This document shows, one piece after another, positions 20,290-31,614 of a stretch of DNA of 64,000 bases. How positions within the stretch are numbered: the first letter of the stretch is position 1; the number at the start of each line of letters is the position of its first letter. A model generated the notes under the pieces. That model did not search any database. It was not told the origin of the DNA and was given only the letters and a program-made list of their open reading frames with translations. Made by a program: the position numbers and the translations under genes. This stretch comes from Paralithodes platypus. Its lineage: Eukaryota > Arthropoda > Malacostraca > Decapoda > Lithodidae. The stretch spans positions 50,980,022 through 51,044,021 of the forward strand of contig CM064509.1 of assembly GCA_032716605.1 (NCBI GenBank). Direction: 5' to 3'.

Positions 20290-21640
20290 CCGAGAATACT
20301 GGAAAAAATATGACTATTAGTGTGGGACCAGCAAGAAAATGTACAGCGGTTCAAATCATGACCTTAGTGAGAAGTGAAATATGTATCCCCTGGAATGACT
20401 CTCGAGAATACCTTTTTTTTCAACGAATGGAGGCCTATGAGCGGGAGTTAAACCTGAGCCACGTTGAGCTGGACATGTCTCATGTCGACATCACTCCCAT
20501 TCCCCTTATGTCCCTTCAGCTCCAGCCACACAGTGTCCCGTCAAACTGTCCAACCAATCAAGGCCCCAGATCATGCAGAAGAAGAAAAAGGAGATGGCTG
20601 GGATCTGGGCCAGAAAATGCTCCAAGCTTCGCTTTTTATCCCGAATCAAGAAACAACTTCCCTAATCCTCTCTGGCCTGTGATTGATCCAACAAACACCA
20701 CGGATACAGCAGCCAATCCAGGCCATGGCCATAAACAAAACCTGGAGCTGCTATTACACAGACACAGTTCCCTGACTCACTCCGGGCATCGGTCTTCCCC
20801 CTCCCCTCTCCTGCACAGTCAGCGACTTCTGCGACCCTCGCAGTTCTCCCCTGTCTGGCTCGGTAAAAAATAACTTGAGACAACAATATGAGACATAGGT
20901 CTCAGACCGGCAAGTGTGGCCAAAAAGATCAAAGAGAATTCTGATCTGATCCTTGATCTCCCACCCAGTGTTCAAGGCGAAACAGCTGAGGAGCCATATA
21001 CTGTATACTGTAGAGCTTCAGGAACTCAAGAATTGTTTCAACCCTTATGATTTCTATTTCGAACGACTGGCCATGGAGAGGAGGGAGGAGCATCCCCAAA
21101 CACTACGAGAGTAGCAGCAAGACTCCCTCAGAACAAACCAAGAAAAGGAGCTGGAGAAGCATGCCACTGCCAGCAGAAGACAGTCCAGCACCCCACCAGT
21201 GACGCCCTAGGACGACATATCTCCCCTGACCACCACAGAACAACCCCATGTCTGCCCACAAAAGCTGAAAGCCGTACCTCTCCAACACGCTTTTTCCCTA
21301 CAGTCTCTGGAAGCCATCCATGGCTCTAGAACTTTTCCTATCGACGCCCGAGAGTTGGCTAAAATCTTCATGTAGAGAGCTGGGCCACCGCATGCTGACC
21401 TACCGCCAGACCTGAGGCAGTGGACTCGTCCAGACATTATCCAGGACAAAAAAGGAAGCCGCCACCAGCCTGCCTACCTGGCCATGCGTGGGCCCGAAGG
21501 GTACCTGACCGTTGCTGCTAATCCCCCGAGTTGACCTCTGTGTTTTAACAACCGGCCATCACTACCCTCTTACACCAATTTCTACAGGGAGCTACAAGAA
21601 GTCGCCTGGTATCACAGCCTCTAGTAACTGATCATTGCAC
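20290..21640 (+). other. Unassigned coding-like tract, decayed
   Basis: Unlike its AT-rich surroundings this stretch is C- and G-richer and has partial frames that look protein-like. The longest, 20310-20873 (187 residues), contains FFQRMEAYERELNLSHVELD. A related-looking phrase NPYDFYFERLAMERREEHP occurs near 21040-21095, and ARELAKIF / PPHADLPPDLRQWTRPDIIQ near 21350-21440. These could be the remains of one ORF broken by stops and frameshifts, perhaps a retroelement gag. I do not recognise the family. Confidence 0.3.
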
Positions 21641-22371
21641 AGATTATTGTATATGACTGTAGTATTTTGTAGCCATGAATAATTGATCTCTGTCTGTTTA
21701 TGTGTATATCTGCTATGTAATGAACACTATAATTCGTGTCCTTCTTATGTTTGCTTCACCTGCTCAGTTAATGACCCAACATGTTCCAACTAGGTAGGCC
21801 TGAAATCGCGAACTCTGACCTTTGTAACTTAGAAAGGGCTAGAGAAAAGGGGTTGTACATTTTCACACCTATTCACAGGCTGACCCTTACCAAATGGTAG
21901 AAATAGTAGCTCGATTACTCAAGTCGTTTGTGAGTAATAGAGGTTGATGTTCAAGAGTTTTGGCCTACTTATTTGGAACAGGCCATAGCCTGAATAATAT
22001 TAGCACTTCAATTATTAGGTGAATGAGATATATATGCAGTTATTCTGCATATATTATTTTCTTTGATTTATGTTCGGCGACGATATTTCAAAAGAATACT
22101 TACAGTATGTTCGAGTTCCTATCCCAGAATTATCTCATATCATGCTCTTCCCAGACCTCCAAATGAATTGTTGTGAAGAAAGTCAACATACATAACTAAA
22201 ATTGTAATGTCAAATTAATATGAAGCTAAAAGCATATAATTATCAATTAATCCCTATTCTTAAGCAATATATGAAAAGCTGGACTCTGAATATTTAGAGG
22301 TTAATTTCTTTCTAAATCATAAGAAAAATTATCAGGTTGTTTTATAGATTGAGATCGTTAGTGAGGCATTC

Positions 22372-22812
22372 TTAACCCACTAGACCCAAAGCGATTTAAT
22401 AAAAAAGTACACTTCAAAAAGTACACTCCAGGACCAGCCACCTGTCATTTTGTTGTCCTGAAAGTACATGGTATGTGTTAGTAATAAAGGAAAAACAACA
22501 TAGAACCGCTCACATAAATCATTTGGGGGTCCTTGGTGGCTGGGGAAAGTCACAATTAACATGGGATGATGGGTAGGCAATATACTGGAAAATCACTCCC
22601 GCGTGCGCCCACATGCACGCAACTGGGCTTGGAGAGTTGCCAACCATCGGTATTGTTCCGTTGGTTCCTAAAGTAGTTCCCATACAAATCTGAACCATTT
22701 AGGTGCCATAGGACAGGAGTAATTATGGCGGACGCAAACGTTGTGTCGCTAGTACTGTGCGTTACATACATAGGCGACGCATAATGTGCGTTCCTTGGGT
22801 CGAAGGAGTTAA
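22372..22812. mobile_element. M1 TTAA MITE, second copy, 441 bp
   Basis: Bounded by TTAACCCACTAGACCCAAAG and TTGGGTCGAAGGAGTTAA. The inner right half (CCCATACAAATCTGAACC, GGTGCCATAGGACAGGAG, GCGTTACATACAT) matches the M1 copy at 1481-1918. The ends have diverged more than the interior. Confidence 0.8.
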
Positions 22813-24500
22813 CTTGTATGACAGCATGACAATATTTTAACAAAATCACTGCGGTCGACATACTGGTATGTCATAAGTAAAAAATCCTATATTACAGGCA
22901 ACGTACCTATACATTTTGGTAGTACTGTCTGAGTTGATTGGACTAACCCACCCTGCTTCTTGCCAAACGCTTCCATGAGGTTTTCAGCTTGCCACCCATA
23001 CTAATATCAGTCTGTTCCATTCATTCATTGAGGGAGGGTGTGTATACAAGCAAGAGGTGTTTTAAAATCTGAAATACAGTATACTGGAAACAGTGCAATT
23101 CTACATTTGTTTGTGACAGGTACATACCAGGTACGAATGTGAGGTTCATTTCATGTTACAGGACATCGCTCATACTGTCTAGCAACTACATTAGTTGCCA
23201 AAATAACTAGTTATTTCATTGAGTTATCTTGAGTGAAAAACAACAAAAGAAATAGAATAGTAGACTTCACCCGGGCCCAACTGACCACAAAATAGAGGGA
23301 CTCCCTCTCCCAGTAAGGCTACAAGAGGTATGAATGAACGACATGGACTTATATAGGGAGCCTTTTAGCTGAAAGTTCAGCTTCCTATGATACTTTTCAC
23401 AATAGGGTGTGTAATAGTGAACGAAAAGTAGCTAATAAAGCCCCGCCGGGGCATAATCTTCCCTATAGAAGTCACTACAATGAAAGGATTACATATGATT
23501 ACATTATTTATTTCCTCAATATTGCATGTAAATATAATTTAATATGATTACATTATTTATTTCCTCAATATTGCATGTAAATATAATTTAATATAAAGAA
23601 ACTGTACCATTTTCAGAACAAAACCGTGAAAAAGTCATGTAATTGTAAGAGAATAGTATGAAATAGTTGTATACGTTGATTAATCCTACAAGCGGATTGG
23701 AAATAGTCATATTCCTCCTAACAACAAGCATCTTTGTTTTTGCATGGCAAGAATCTTTCTACAATCAAGGGGTCAATCTGCATTTTTAAATAGTAAAAAC
23801 GATCCCTCCTTTCCACCCCAGTGCTGAATATTTGGCTCCAACATCGTGCAAAGTAGTCAACTATGACGGAAAGAAGTTTGAGGCTTGTCACTGGGGGAGG
23901 TGGTGCAGAAAGGATACTTGCTGACTTTCAGAAGCCGTCTTAACAGCAAAGTTTGGCGTGTATCCGATTTTCTGCCGGTTGAAGGAGCGAAGGGTTTGGT
24001 GGCTGCGGAAAGGTGGGAGGGTGGAAGGAGAGGAAGGAGAGGGAGAGGCAAAAACAGAAGAGAGGAATTGCATGAGGGTAAATAAATAGAAAGGGCAGGC
24101 AGCAAAAGAGAGGATGAAATGCAGAAATATATTAACAAAACAAAAAAGTAGTCAGTGGGTAGGAAAGAGAAAAGGCTAAGAGAAGTAGAAGACAGAGGAG
24201 AAGGCAATGGATGAGGAAGGAATACTGGATGATAAGAGGAGAAGAAAAAGTAGTGGTAAAAGAAGATGGTCAAACGAAGATGGTGGGAAGGAGGAAGGGC
24301 TTGAAGGAGTAGGAGAGGAGAAACGCAAATTAGGAGACTTTTTTGTTTACGTTTTTAAAACTAGAATCTATATATTATAGATATTCTATAACTGCAAGAT
24401 GAGAAGCAGGATAGTAAAGACATGCAGAAAGAGAGATATAGAGAGGAAACTTAAGGGGGTAGGGTTTATTTGTTGGTCTATTTATTTGTTTATTTTTTAG
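22813..24500. other. No gene seen; purine-rich block and a 49-bp duplication
   Basis: Nothing coding is recognised. A strongly purine-rich segment (GA and GGA words) spans about 23990-24330. Its complementary strand gives S, L and P-rich frames that I treat as composition artefacts. A perfect short tandem duplication lies at 23495-23592. Confidence 0.45.
23495..23592. repeat. Perfect 49-bp tandem duplication
   Basis: Two identical adjacent units starting ATGATTACATTATTTATT and ending ATATAATTTAAT. Identity is complete, so the duplication is young. Confidence 0.95.
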
Positions 24501-24519
24501 TTTCCTCGCTAGACTTTCG

Positions 24520-24815
24520 TCAAGCTTACAAAAACACACCCAATACCCCCCTTCGAGATAAATTTGTAAATATTTTGATGGAAAATTGTTCCGGCCGAAA
24601 TTTGTTTCCTCCTAAAATTACAAGCTCGCTATCGCTCCCCAGGAAAAAATTGACACCTAAATGGCACGAAAGGTCTTAATATTCACAAAGAAATGGGGTG
24701 AAAGGTCTTAAGCTCGTTAAAATAATGGAACGAACGTCTTAGATTATCATAACTAATAGGGCTCAACATGAGGGAGAAGAGAGCTCCAAAAAAAAAAATC
24801 CCCCCTTCCTTAACA
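24520..24815 (+). repeat. Interspersed repeat, copy 1 (GGCACGAAAGGTCTTAA family)
   Basis: It shares an ordered set of phrases with 33225-33510: GATAAATTTGTAAAT, AAAAAATTGACACCT, GGCACGAAAGGTCTTAA, GAACGTCTTA, and AACATGAGGGAGAA. About 290 bp align at moderate divergence. It encodes nothing and its class is unknown. Confidence 0.75.
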
Positions 24816-24887
24816 AAGCTAACATTGCAGGCCTAACTTCTCTATCGTCACTGTATTCTGAATTTCTCATCCTACAGTAAGATTATA

Positions 24888-25298
24888 TTGGATATTGAAA
24901 TAACGAAGAAAGAGGGTGGAAACACAACACGGCATAGAACCAACATTACCACCCTTGCCACCACACCCCCGAAGAAAGAAGTCCCAAGCGCCACACCACC
25001 AGAGTACGCCCGAGTCGCCTCCATCACACTCGCACTTCCCCCAATACCAGGAAAGGACATCATAGTCACCATCAGGAATCCGGGCAGATATATGAACAAG
25101 AAGGACCGGAAGGAAGGAAAAGCAAGCAAGACTTTGTATAAGTCCTACACCACCACTCGCCCTTCTTGCTCCAAGCCGCACCACCGCCGTGACAGGGAAA
25201 ACCAGAGGAGCTATCCCAGCCACCCCAGGCCCTCCTCCCAGCACATCTGCCCTTCTTGCACTAAGAAGGAGCACCTGGAGAAACGCCACCATCGGTAA
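24888..25298 (+). other. Open frame of 136 codons, doubtful
   Basis: A lysine, threonine and proline-rich frame with no motif I recognise apart from a CPSCTKKEH stretch near its end that superficially resembles a zinc-binding segment. It has no partner elsewhere in the window and no supporting context. It could be the tail of an unrecognised transposon ORF, or chance. Confidence 0.2.
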
Positions 25299-25389
25299 GA
25301 CTATGCCAGACAAATAAAGATCATTACAGTTGGAAAGCTCTTAAAAACACACTTCACTGGAAGGTTTTTTAAGAGCTGGAAGAATTGGG

Positions 25390-26050
25390 TTAATACTCAA
25401 CGAACTATTAAAGCACTGGCAAATAAAGGTTTGTTGAGGATTTTTAGATATTGGCTCTACAAAAGAATTGTTATTGAATCGCTATGGTGGCCACTCAATA
25501 CTCAGGAATTACTGTCGCTAAAGAAATCTGTACTGACGTGCGCTTTAGTGGTAGTAAACCGAACCTCAGTAAGACTTGTTAGAAGTTAACACACTGGCAA
25601 TTGGCTTCTTTCTAAGTTACAGCTTGCGAGGTACCATAGCACTGGCATAACGGCACTTTGCATAAAGTCCTTGCGGTACCTTATCCCAGGCACTGGCAAT
25701 AAGACACATATTCGTAAAAGGCCAAAATACAAACCCATCCAAAGTCCCTGAAAGACTCTTATAGAGGTCAGTACAGTTAAGAGAAATTGGAGAGCACAGG
25801 CATCCCAACCCTCTTACGTTAGTCCGATGATACTATATGTATAGCACTGGCAGAACAGACTTGTATTCATTTAAGACCCCAAACCCAAGAGTACTGTAAA
25901 GGTTCTTGATTAACGACTCATACAAAGGTAAGGATAGTTGAGAGAGACAACATTACACCGGTATAACTTCTTATTTTAATCCGATGATATGTTACATGTA
26001 CCACTGGTAGAACGTAACATATTAATTTAAGACCCCAAACCCAAGAGTTC
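25390..26050. repeat. Degenerate tandem array around a CACTGGCA motif
   Basis: CACTGGCA or close variants recur at about 25414, 25590, 25640, 25690, 25843 and 26003, with longer shared phrases such as TTTAAGACCCCAAACCCAAGAG at about 25880 and 26028. This looks like a decayed tandem repeat with units of roughly 50-160 bp. There is no ORF. Confidence 0.5.
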
Positions 26051-26059
26051 TACAACATC

Positions 26060-27060
26060 TTCCATCCTACTGTCATCACCACACGACAGGACCACCACCA
26101 CGGACCAAGATCCTCGTCGGAAGTGCCATGGAAGTGCAACATCACTGGAAGTGCATAGTGTCATCCCCCTGGAACTTATTGTGGATCCTCGATCGTTCTA
26201 GGAATTATTGTGTATATACCTATCCATGTCTGACTGTAACTCTATATAAATATTATAGTTACATTCAATAAGATACTCTATGTTTGTACTCTGTATTATA
26301 TTTATCCTCTATTACCTTTGTGCATGTGTTCATGTGGTTTCAACTTCTCCAGTCGAGTAAAAACCTACCTACATAGCCCAGTTAACCCCAGCAAAAACCT
26401 GGCATAACAGATATCATTATTATATTCGTTCGCTAGTACTGACAGTACGTTGGAGCCTATTTTATAGCTGGTCTTCTACATATAATATTCCGCTTTTAAG
26501 AGAGACTATCCAAACCCAAAGTGCTTATAATAATTTCAAATTACTGTTTTAGAACAAGTTTATCTTCAATGATATTTTGAATTATTTTCTATAATTACAT
26601 TCACCTTTAATCAATGGGATAATGATCAGTTTCCATAGCATTAGATCACTGGAACTTTTATTAAAAAAAGTATCACTTAATTTATATAAAAACAAAAAAT
26701 AAGAAGGACAGATATAAGCATGTTAGTAAAAGGTAGTTGGAAACTAGGACCAATAACGATTCCGAAGGTAAAAGAAAATGCGAAAAAGAGGAGGAGCGAA
26801 GAAAAGTAAATGAAAAATGACAATCGAAAAAAAGCGACACGACATAAGCGAGGTAAGAAGATTAATTGAGCAAAACCTTTGGGAATAATGTGGGAGCGGA
26901 AGGAACTAAGGAAAAGGGAGGAAGCAGGAACAGGATGAATAATGGACTAGCAAGAGACAAAAAGAGACATAAAGAATTTTAAAACGAAAACAAATAAAAT
27001 GTCAGGTGAAAAGTTACACCGTCAGTTGATATAATTTGATTGATAAGCAAACTGGTTTGC
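26060..27060. other. No gene; possible LTR-like segment at its start
   Basis: At 26090-26410 there is promoter-like TCTATATAAATATT, then ATTCAATAAGATACTC, and an end reading AACCTGGCATAACA, which together could be a solo LTR, but I find no second copy. The remainder to 27060 is AT-rich and featureless. Confidence 0.3.
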
Positions 27061-27085
27061 TAAGTATAGTTAATGGAATTTTCAA

Positions 27086-27121
27086 AAATATATATAGATA
27101 CCGGTATATATATATATACCG

Positions 27122-27155
<34 letters not shown>

Positions 27156-27210
27156 GGTATATATATATTATATACTGTATACATATATATATATATATAT
27201 ATATACGGTA

Positions 27211-27277
<67 letters not shown>

Positions 27278-27297
27278 GTATATATATATTTGTTTTT
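27086..27297. repeat. TA microsatellite at the 3' end of J1b
   Basis: More than 200 bp of alternating TA with CCGG and ACTG interruptions, directly abutting the 3' end of the J1b copy. Frames of alternating I and Y across it are artefacts. Confidence 0.9.
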
Positions 27298-28370
27298 CAT
27301 GTGAGTGAGGGAGACAAAAGGCAGAACTGCCTGTATCGAGTGCCTCCACCAGAGTTGAAAGAGTGACAGGGCCAAAATCAAGGGACGTTCGAGCCAAAAA
27401 TGCCTGGACACACGGAGTTTGAAGTAATTTAAGTCATAGGAAAAAGGAAAGACTGGTTCTGGGAGAGTGTTACAGATCTCAGCTGTTGAATAGAAGAAGG
27501 GTTGGGAGTAACGTTTCACTCTTGAGTTGGAGAGTTGTACAGAATAGGGGTGGGATTGTGTTGCAAGACGGGTACTACGTACCCTACGTGGAGGAGGTGG
27601 AATGCACTGAGAGAGCTCTGAGGAACACTGATTACTGTAGTAGCGATAGAATAGCGAGAGAGATGTAACATTGCAGCGAAGAGAGAGAGATTGCAGAGAG
27701 TTGGTGAGTGGACGGGAGTTAATGATACGAAAGGCTTTCCTTTCTACTTTGTCTAGAAGTGCTGTGTAAGAGGATCCTCCCCACACATGTGAACAATACT
27801 CAATACAAGGATGCACTGTGCCCCTGTACAGAGCAAGAAGCTGAGCAGGGGTAAAGAACCCCTTGAGGCGGTTGAGCACACCCAGCTTCTGGGAGGCCGC
27901 CTTAGCAAGACTGGTAATATGGTCCTTCCAAGAGAGAGCAGAAGAAAAAGAGACACCAAGAACACTGAGAGAAGATGAAGGTTTGATTTTTGTATTGTTG
28001 AAGAATGAGGGAAAGTCCGCTGGGAGTTCACGGCGGGTAGATAGATGGTGAAATTGGGTTTTGGAAGGATTAAAGGTAACAAAGGTTTTTCTGCCCCAAT
28101 TGGAGATGGTAGTTAGATCAGAAAATAAGTGTTCTATGGCTTCATTACGTTTGCTTTTGAGGGATTGCTGGTTGGGGCGTTCTAGGAAACTAATTGAATA
28201 GTGTAAGGTAGAGTCGTCTCCATATGAATGGATAGGACTGGAGGTACAGTTGAGAAGATCATTTATGAAAATTAGAAAGATAATAGGAGATAGGACAGAT
28301 CCCTGAGGAACACCGGAGTTGATAGGATGAGGAAGTGAAAGATGGCCGTCCACAACCGCAGCTAGTTGGT
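27298..28370 (-). mobile_element. J1 non-LTR retrotransposon, 5'-truncated copy (J1b)
   Basis: Minus-strand copy starting mid-RT (just before the GVPQGSV motif) and running to the 3' end. At 28370/28371 it joins another J1 fragment in the same orientation, so one copy may have inserted into, or recombined with, the other. It provides the uninterrupted reference for two insertion sites in J1c. Confidence 0.88.
27305..28353 (-). pseudogene. J1b reverse transcriptase, C-terminal half
   Basis: Encodes INSGVPQGSVLSPIIFLIFI, then HSYGDDSTLHYS where a YADD motif is expected, so the catalytic box is changed to YGDD by one residue. It continues through GVLNRLKGFFTPAQLLALYR and VERKAFRIINSRPLTNSL to the C-terminus. 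An extra T in a poly(T) near 27400 shifts the last residues and carries the frame into the TA tract. With the N-terminal half missing, it cannot be active. Confidence 0.85.
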
Positions 28371-28571
28371 TAGTGGACGGGGGTTAATGATACGAAAGGC
28401 TTTACTTTCTCCTTTGTCTAGGAGTGCGGTGTGTGAGGATCCACCCCACGCATGTGAACAATACTCAATACAAGGATGCACTGTGCCCCTGTACAGAGCA
28501 AGAATCTGTGCATGGGTAAAAAAAAATACTTGAGGTGGTTGAGCACACCCAGCTTCTGGGAGGCTGCCTTA
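28371..28571 (-). mobile_element. 3'-side fragment of the split J1c copy
   Basis: About 200 bp matching J1b positions 27707-27904 in the same orientation, ending precisely at GGCTGCCTTA. The J1 sequence that should follow (GCAAGACTGGTAATATGG) is found 25 kb away at 53650 in the same orientation. The two fragments therefore look like halves of one copy separated by the Harbinger-like insertion. Confidence 0.75.
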
Positions 28572-29283
28572 AGGGGCTATTACACTGGACATATTTTCCG
28601 TTGTCCTTCGACCTTCATCCTTCGATCTTGGCATGAAATCGTCGTCTTGCTATCACACAGGCTCCACGCACGATCATTGTCGTCTACAGACATAGGTTGA
28701 AGTATCTGATCGCTTCTCGGCTTTATTTACACCTAATTCGGCCTAAATAGATTCCCTATATATTAGTAATACTTCGCAATCGCTAAAAAAAAGTGGAGGT
28801 TATGCCATAATAACGCCATTATAATCATTTTATCCGAAAATACAGTGAAAATAGACGACAAAAGCTGAAAATCATGAACATTATGAAGAGAATTAACACC
28901 TAACTCCATCAGTAGGGTAGGCAGCGGGGGATAACCGTTGCGGGTTTAGATTCAAAGGTTGAGAATTGTATATATGATGCAAGCCTACATGCACTAATGT
29001 ATTATAATCATGCTCAATCCTTAAATATATATTTCATTACAGTATAATAATCAATAAATTGGGATGAGAGAAAACGGTTTATTCATAAAGTAGGCTACAA
29101 TACGTATGCATAACTTCAAGTTTCTACAAATACAATATTTTTGGGCAGAATATGCTCTCAAGTGATTAAATGTATCATATATCGGTTATTATAATCAACA
29201 TGCAATTATAATTTGCAATAGTAAACTATTTGTAATAATTAAATATGAGTAGTAGCTTCGTTATTGCAATGGTTAGTAAAAGC

Positions 29284-29540
29284 TGTGGCGGTCGAGTGGT
29301 GAGCATACTTACGTGTGAATCTGCTGGACCTGGGTTCGATCCCAGCCCAGGCGGACATTTAGTGGGTGTTGTAGTACGTACTAGCATGTTTCACATGCTT
29401 GCACCCAGTCGGGGGACACCTCGACGACGTATACAGACTAATAACCAGAACACACATAACCAAGCCACTCCAACAGCTTCCTCTCTCTCCAACACACCTT
29501 CTCCCCTCTCTACACTCTTCAGAAAAATAGGAAAAATTAG
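29284..29540 (+). mobile_element. tRNA-derived SINE
   Basis: A tRNA-like head with an A-box-like TGGCGGTCGAGTGG at about 29285 and a perfect B box GGTTCGATCCC at 29333-29343, spaced as in a tRNA gene. The anticodon arm and acceptor stem do not fold well by eye. A body of about 190 bp follows, so it is a SINE rather than a functional tRNA. Confidence 0.65.
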
Positions 29541-29908
29541 AATGTAGAAACGAGGTGCCGTTGTAAAGGCTTATCCCTCAATATCTTCGCCTGACCTGAA
29601 GCCTAATACTTCCTTCAATATTATTATTTTTTTGTTCTGTATGCTTTGTAATCTTGATAAAATACCGTATTAATGCATTATAGGTTCAGTTAATGCAACG
29701 TGTTAAATAGTACTCTTTAAATAACTTAGTAGCCTACATATACAGCATACGGTATTGTGTTTGGCGAGAAGTAGGCCATGTCATGGAAATATATTCCTTA
29801 TGTATGAATATACATTAATATATATACTGTATATATATATATATATATATAATTATATATATATACTGTATACTGGCAATAGACTCGTTGCGTGGAAAGC
29901 GCAGATTT

Positions 29909-30211
29909 ATGATGAACAGTAAAACCAGGGCGTAGACGTATATCTTTATTATGGTTACGTTTCGCAACTATGCATGTTGCATCATCAGACCTAAAATAGA
30001 AAAGAATATGTGATATTTAATATACACATATTTTTATATTATTTCAAAGAATATTATTCTAATATAAAAGCAAAGTGTTAACAGGAAAATTATAAACTAA
30101 TATATTCTAAGTTTAATATTAATCTAAATTGCGAAATGTCAAAAGCAAATAAACAAACTAGCTTTCTTTATTTTGAGTTGGGGGAATCAATTGAATGATA
30201 AAACATAATTC
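29909..30211 (-). repeat. Left inverted arm of the Penelope-like element
   Basis: Reverse complement of 32752-33054 with few differences. It carries TTTCGCAACTATGCATGTTGC and CATCATCAG, the reverse of the hammerhead-like core in the right arm. Confidence 0.9.
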
Positions 30212-30238
30212 CCTTCTTCTGGCTCTAAACCCGGTATC

Positions 30239-30820
30239 ATGTACGGACTACTAAAAGTCAACAAACAAAATTGCCCCCTTAGACCCATACTATCTGCCAT
30301 TGGAATATTCAATTATAACATTGCTAAATTTCTTGTTGCTATACTGACCCCCATCCCTTCTAATGAATACAATTGCAAGGATACATTTTCCTTCGTTAAA
30401 GAAATTTCAGATCCAAGCCCAAATAACTGTACAATGGCGAGTTTTGATGCAAAGTCCCTCTTTACAAATATCCCTCTAGATGAGACTGTAAATATATGCA
30501 TTGACCAACTGTTTAAACATTCAAATTGTGTTTCTGTTTTTAATAGGGCACAACTGCCTAAACTTCTTAATATTGCTGTTAAGGATTGTATATTTATTTT
30601 TAATGGAGATACTTACAAGCAGGTAGATGACATTGCGATGGGACCAACATTAAGTAACATATTTTTACGTTATCATGCACAGATCTGGTTGAATGACTGC
30701 CTTGAAGATTTTAAACCACAATTATACAGAAGATACGTGGACGACACGTTTTTAATATTCAAATCACAAGAACAGATCCCATTATTTCTTAACTACTTGA
30801 ATACGAAAACCCAAACATAG
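30239..30820 (+). CDS. Penelope-type reverse transcriptase, N-terminally truncated
   Basis: Encodes MYGLLKVNKQNCPLRPILSA, motif A FDAKSLFTNIPLDETV, motif B YKQVDDIAMGPTLSNIFL (most family members have G after the D), and catalytic YRRYVDDTFLIF. These are hallmarks of the telomerase-related Penelope RT. The palm is complete but the N-terminus is absent. A single-base change near 30805 alters the frame after LNYLNTK, and the downstream thumb (NPNIEFTSEIEKENTISFLD) is in another phase. ATG 30239 is just the first methionine in the surviving part. Confidence 0.9.
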   Translation: MYGLLKVNKQNCPLRPILSAIGIFNYNIAKFLVAILTPIPSNEYNCKDTFSFVKEISDPSPNNCTMASFDAKSLFTNIPLDETVNICIDQLFKHSNCVSVFNRAQLPKLLNIAVKDCIFIFNGDTYKQVDDIAMGPTLSNIFLRYHAQIWLNDCLEDFKPQLYRRYVDDTFLIFKSQEQIPLFLNYLNTKTQT

Positions 30821-31119
30821 AATTTACCTCTGAGATTGAGAAAGAGAACACAATTAGTTTTTTAGATATAAGTATCGAGAACAGTAACAGCTTCACTACT
30901 AAAGTGTACCGAAAACCCACTTTCACTGGCCTCTGCACTAAATTTAAATCGTTCATCTCCCTGAACTATAAACGCAACCTTGTCGCTACTTTTGCTAACC
31001 GTGCGTACAAAATATGTTCAAATTACTTTCTCTTACACCAATAATTTACTTACATTAAAAAACTTTTGCTCAGGAACGGTTTCCCTAACTTCTTGATAGA
31101 TATACACATCGGTAAAGCT
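30821..31119 (+). pseudogene. RT thumb and linker of the Penelope-like element, broken
   Basis: In a shifted frame the DNA reads FLDISIENSNSFTTKVYRKP, then FTGLCTKFKSFISLNYKRNL and FANRAYKICSNYF, the usual Penelope thumb/linker, followed by stop codons near 31040. It ends at the TTAA where an M3 MITE is inserted. Confidence 0.8.
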
Positions 31120-31606
31120 TTAACACTAGATTAGCGGGTTAGCGGTTTATTTATATGTACCGCCCAGCGGGGTGTTTTTAGCCAAAATAGGGCTGTTTAC
31201 GTGATCATTTTCATGCCTAAATAAGACCCAGAGCGTAAAACAAGTATCTATCCCTGAAAGGGCATAAACAGAGCTTTCCAATGACACCATAACGATCCTT
31301 TTATGATGGCTAGTTTTCTTGCAACAACCGCGCAACGCGAGTGCAAAAAGCATGTAATTCGGCACTTTCCCCATACAATTCCGTATGTAGCGAGTGAGAG
31401 AGGGAGGGAGGAGGTGGGATTCGTGTCAGTAGGTTCGCCGCGGTGGTCTGGAGCAGTCATACGCTCGCTACTCTCCTGCCACCACTTGTCTCTCTCTCTC
31501 AGCAACATTACGTGCTGAAATTGCCACACGACCTATGTCGAGCGCCGCCAGATAGTCCAGATTTATTATACTCGACTGATGTTGCGCGCCGCTAGTTAAG
31601 GGTTAA
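31120..31606. mobile_element. M3 TTAA MITE in the Penelope-like ORF, 487 bp
   Basis: Bounded by TTAA at both ends and the same length as the inverted copy at 19536-20022. It starts TTAACACTAGATTAGCGG and ends CGCTAGTTAAGGGTTAA. It separates the RT/linker part from the endonuclease part of the Penelope-like ORF. Confidence 0.85.
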
Positions 31607-31614
31607 GTAAATTA

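Noticed and set aside
23857..24273. 138-codon reverse frame with L, S, F and P runs
   Set aside because: Purine-rich DNA read on the complementary strand. Composition explains the open frame.
27014..27397. Frames of I/Y repeats over 27080-27300
   Set aside because: Artefact of the TA microsatellite at the end of J1b.
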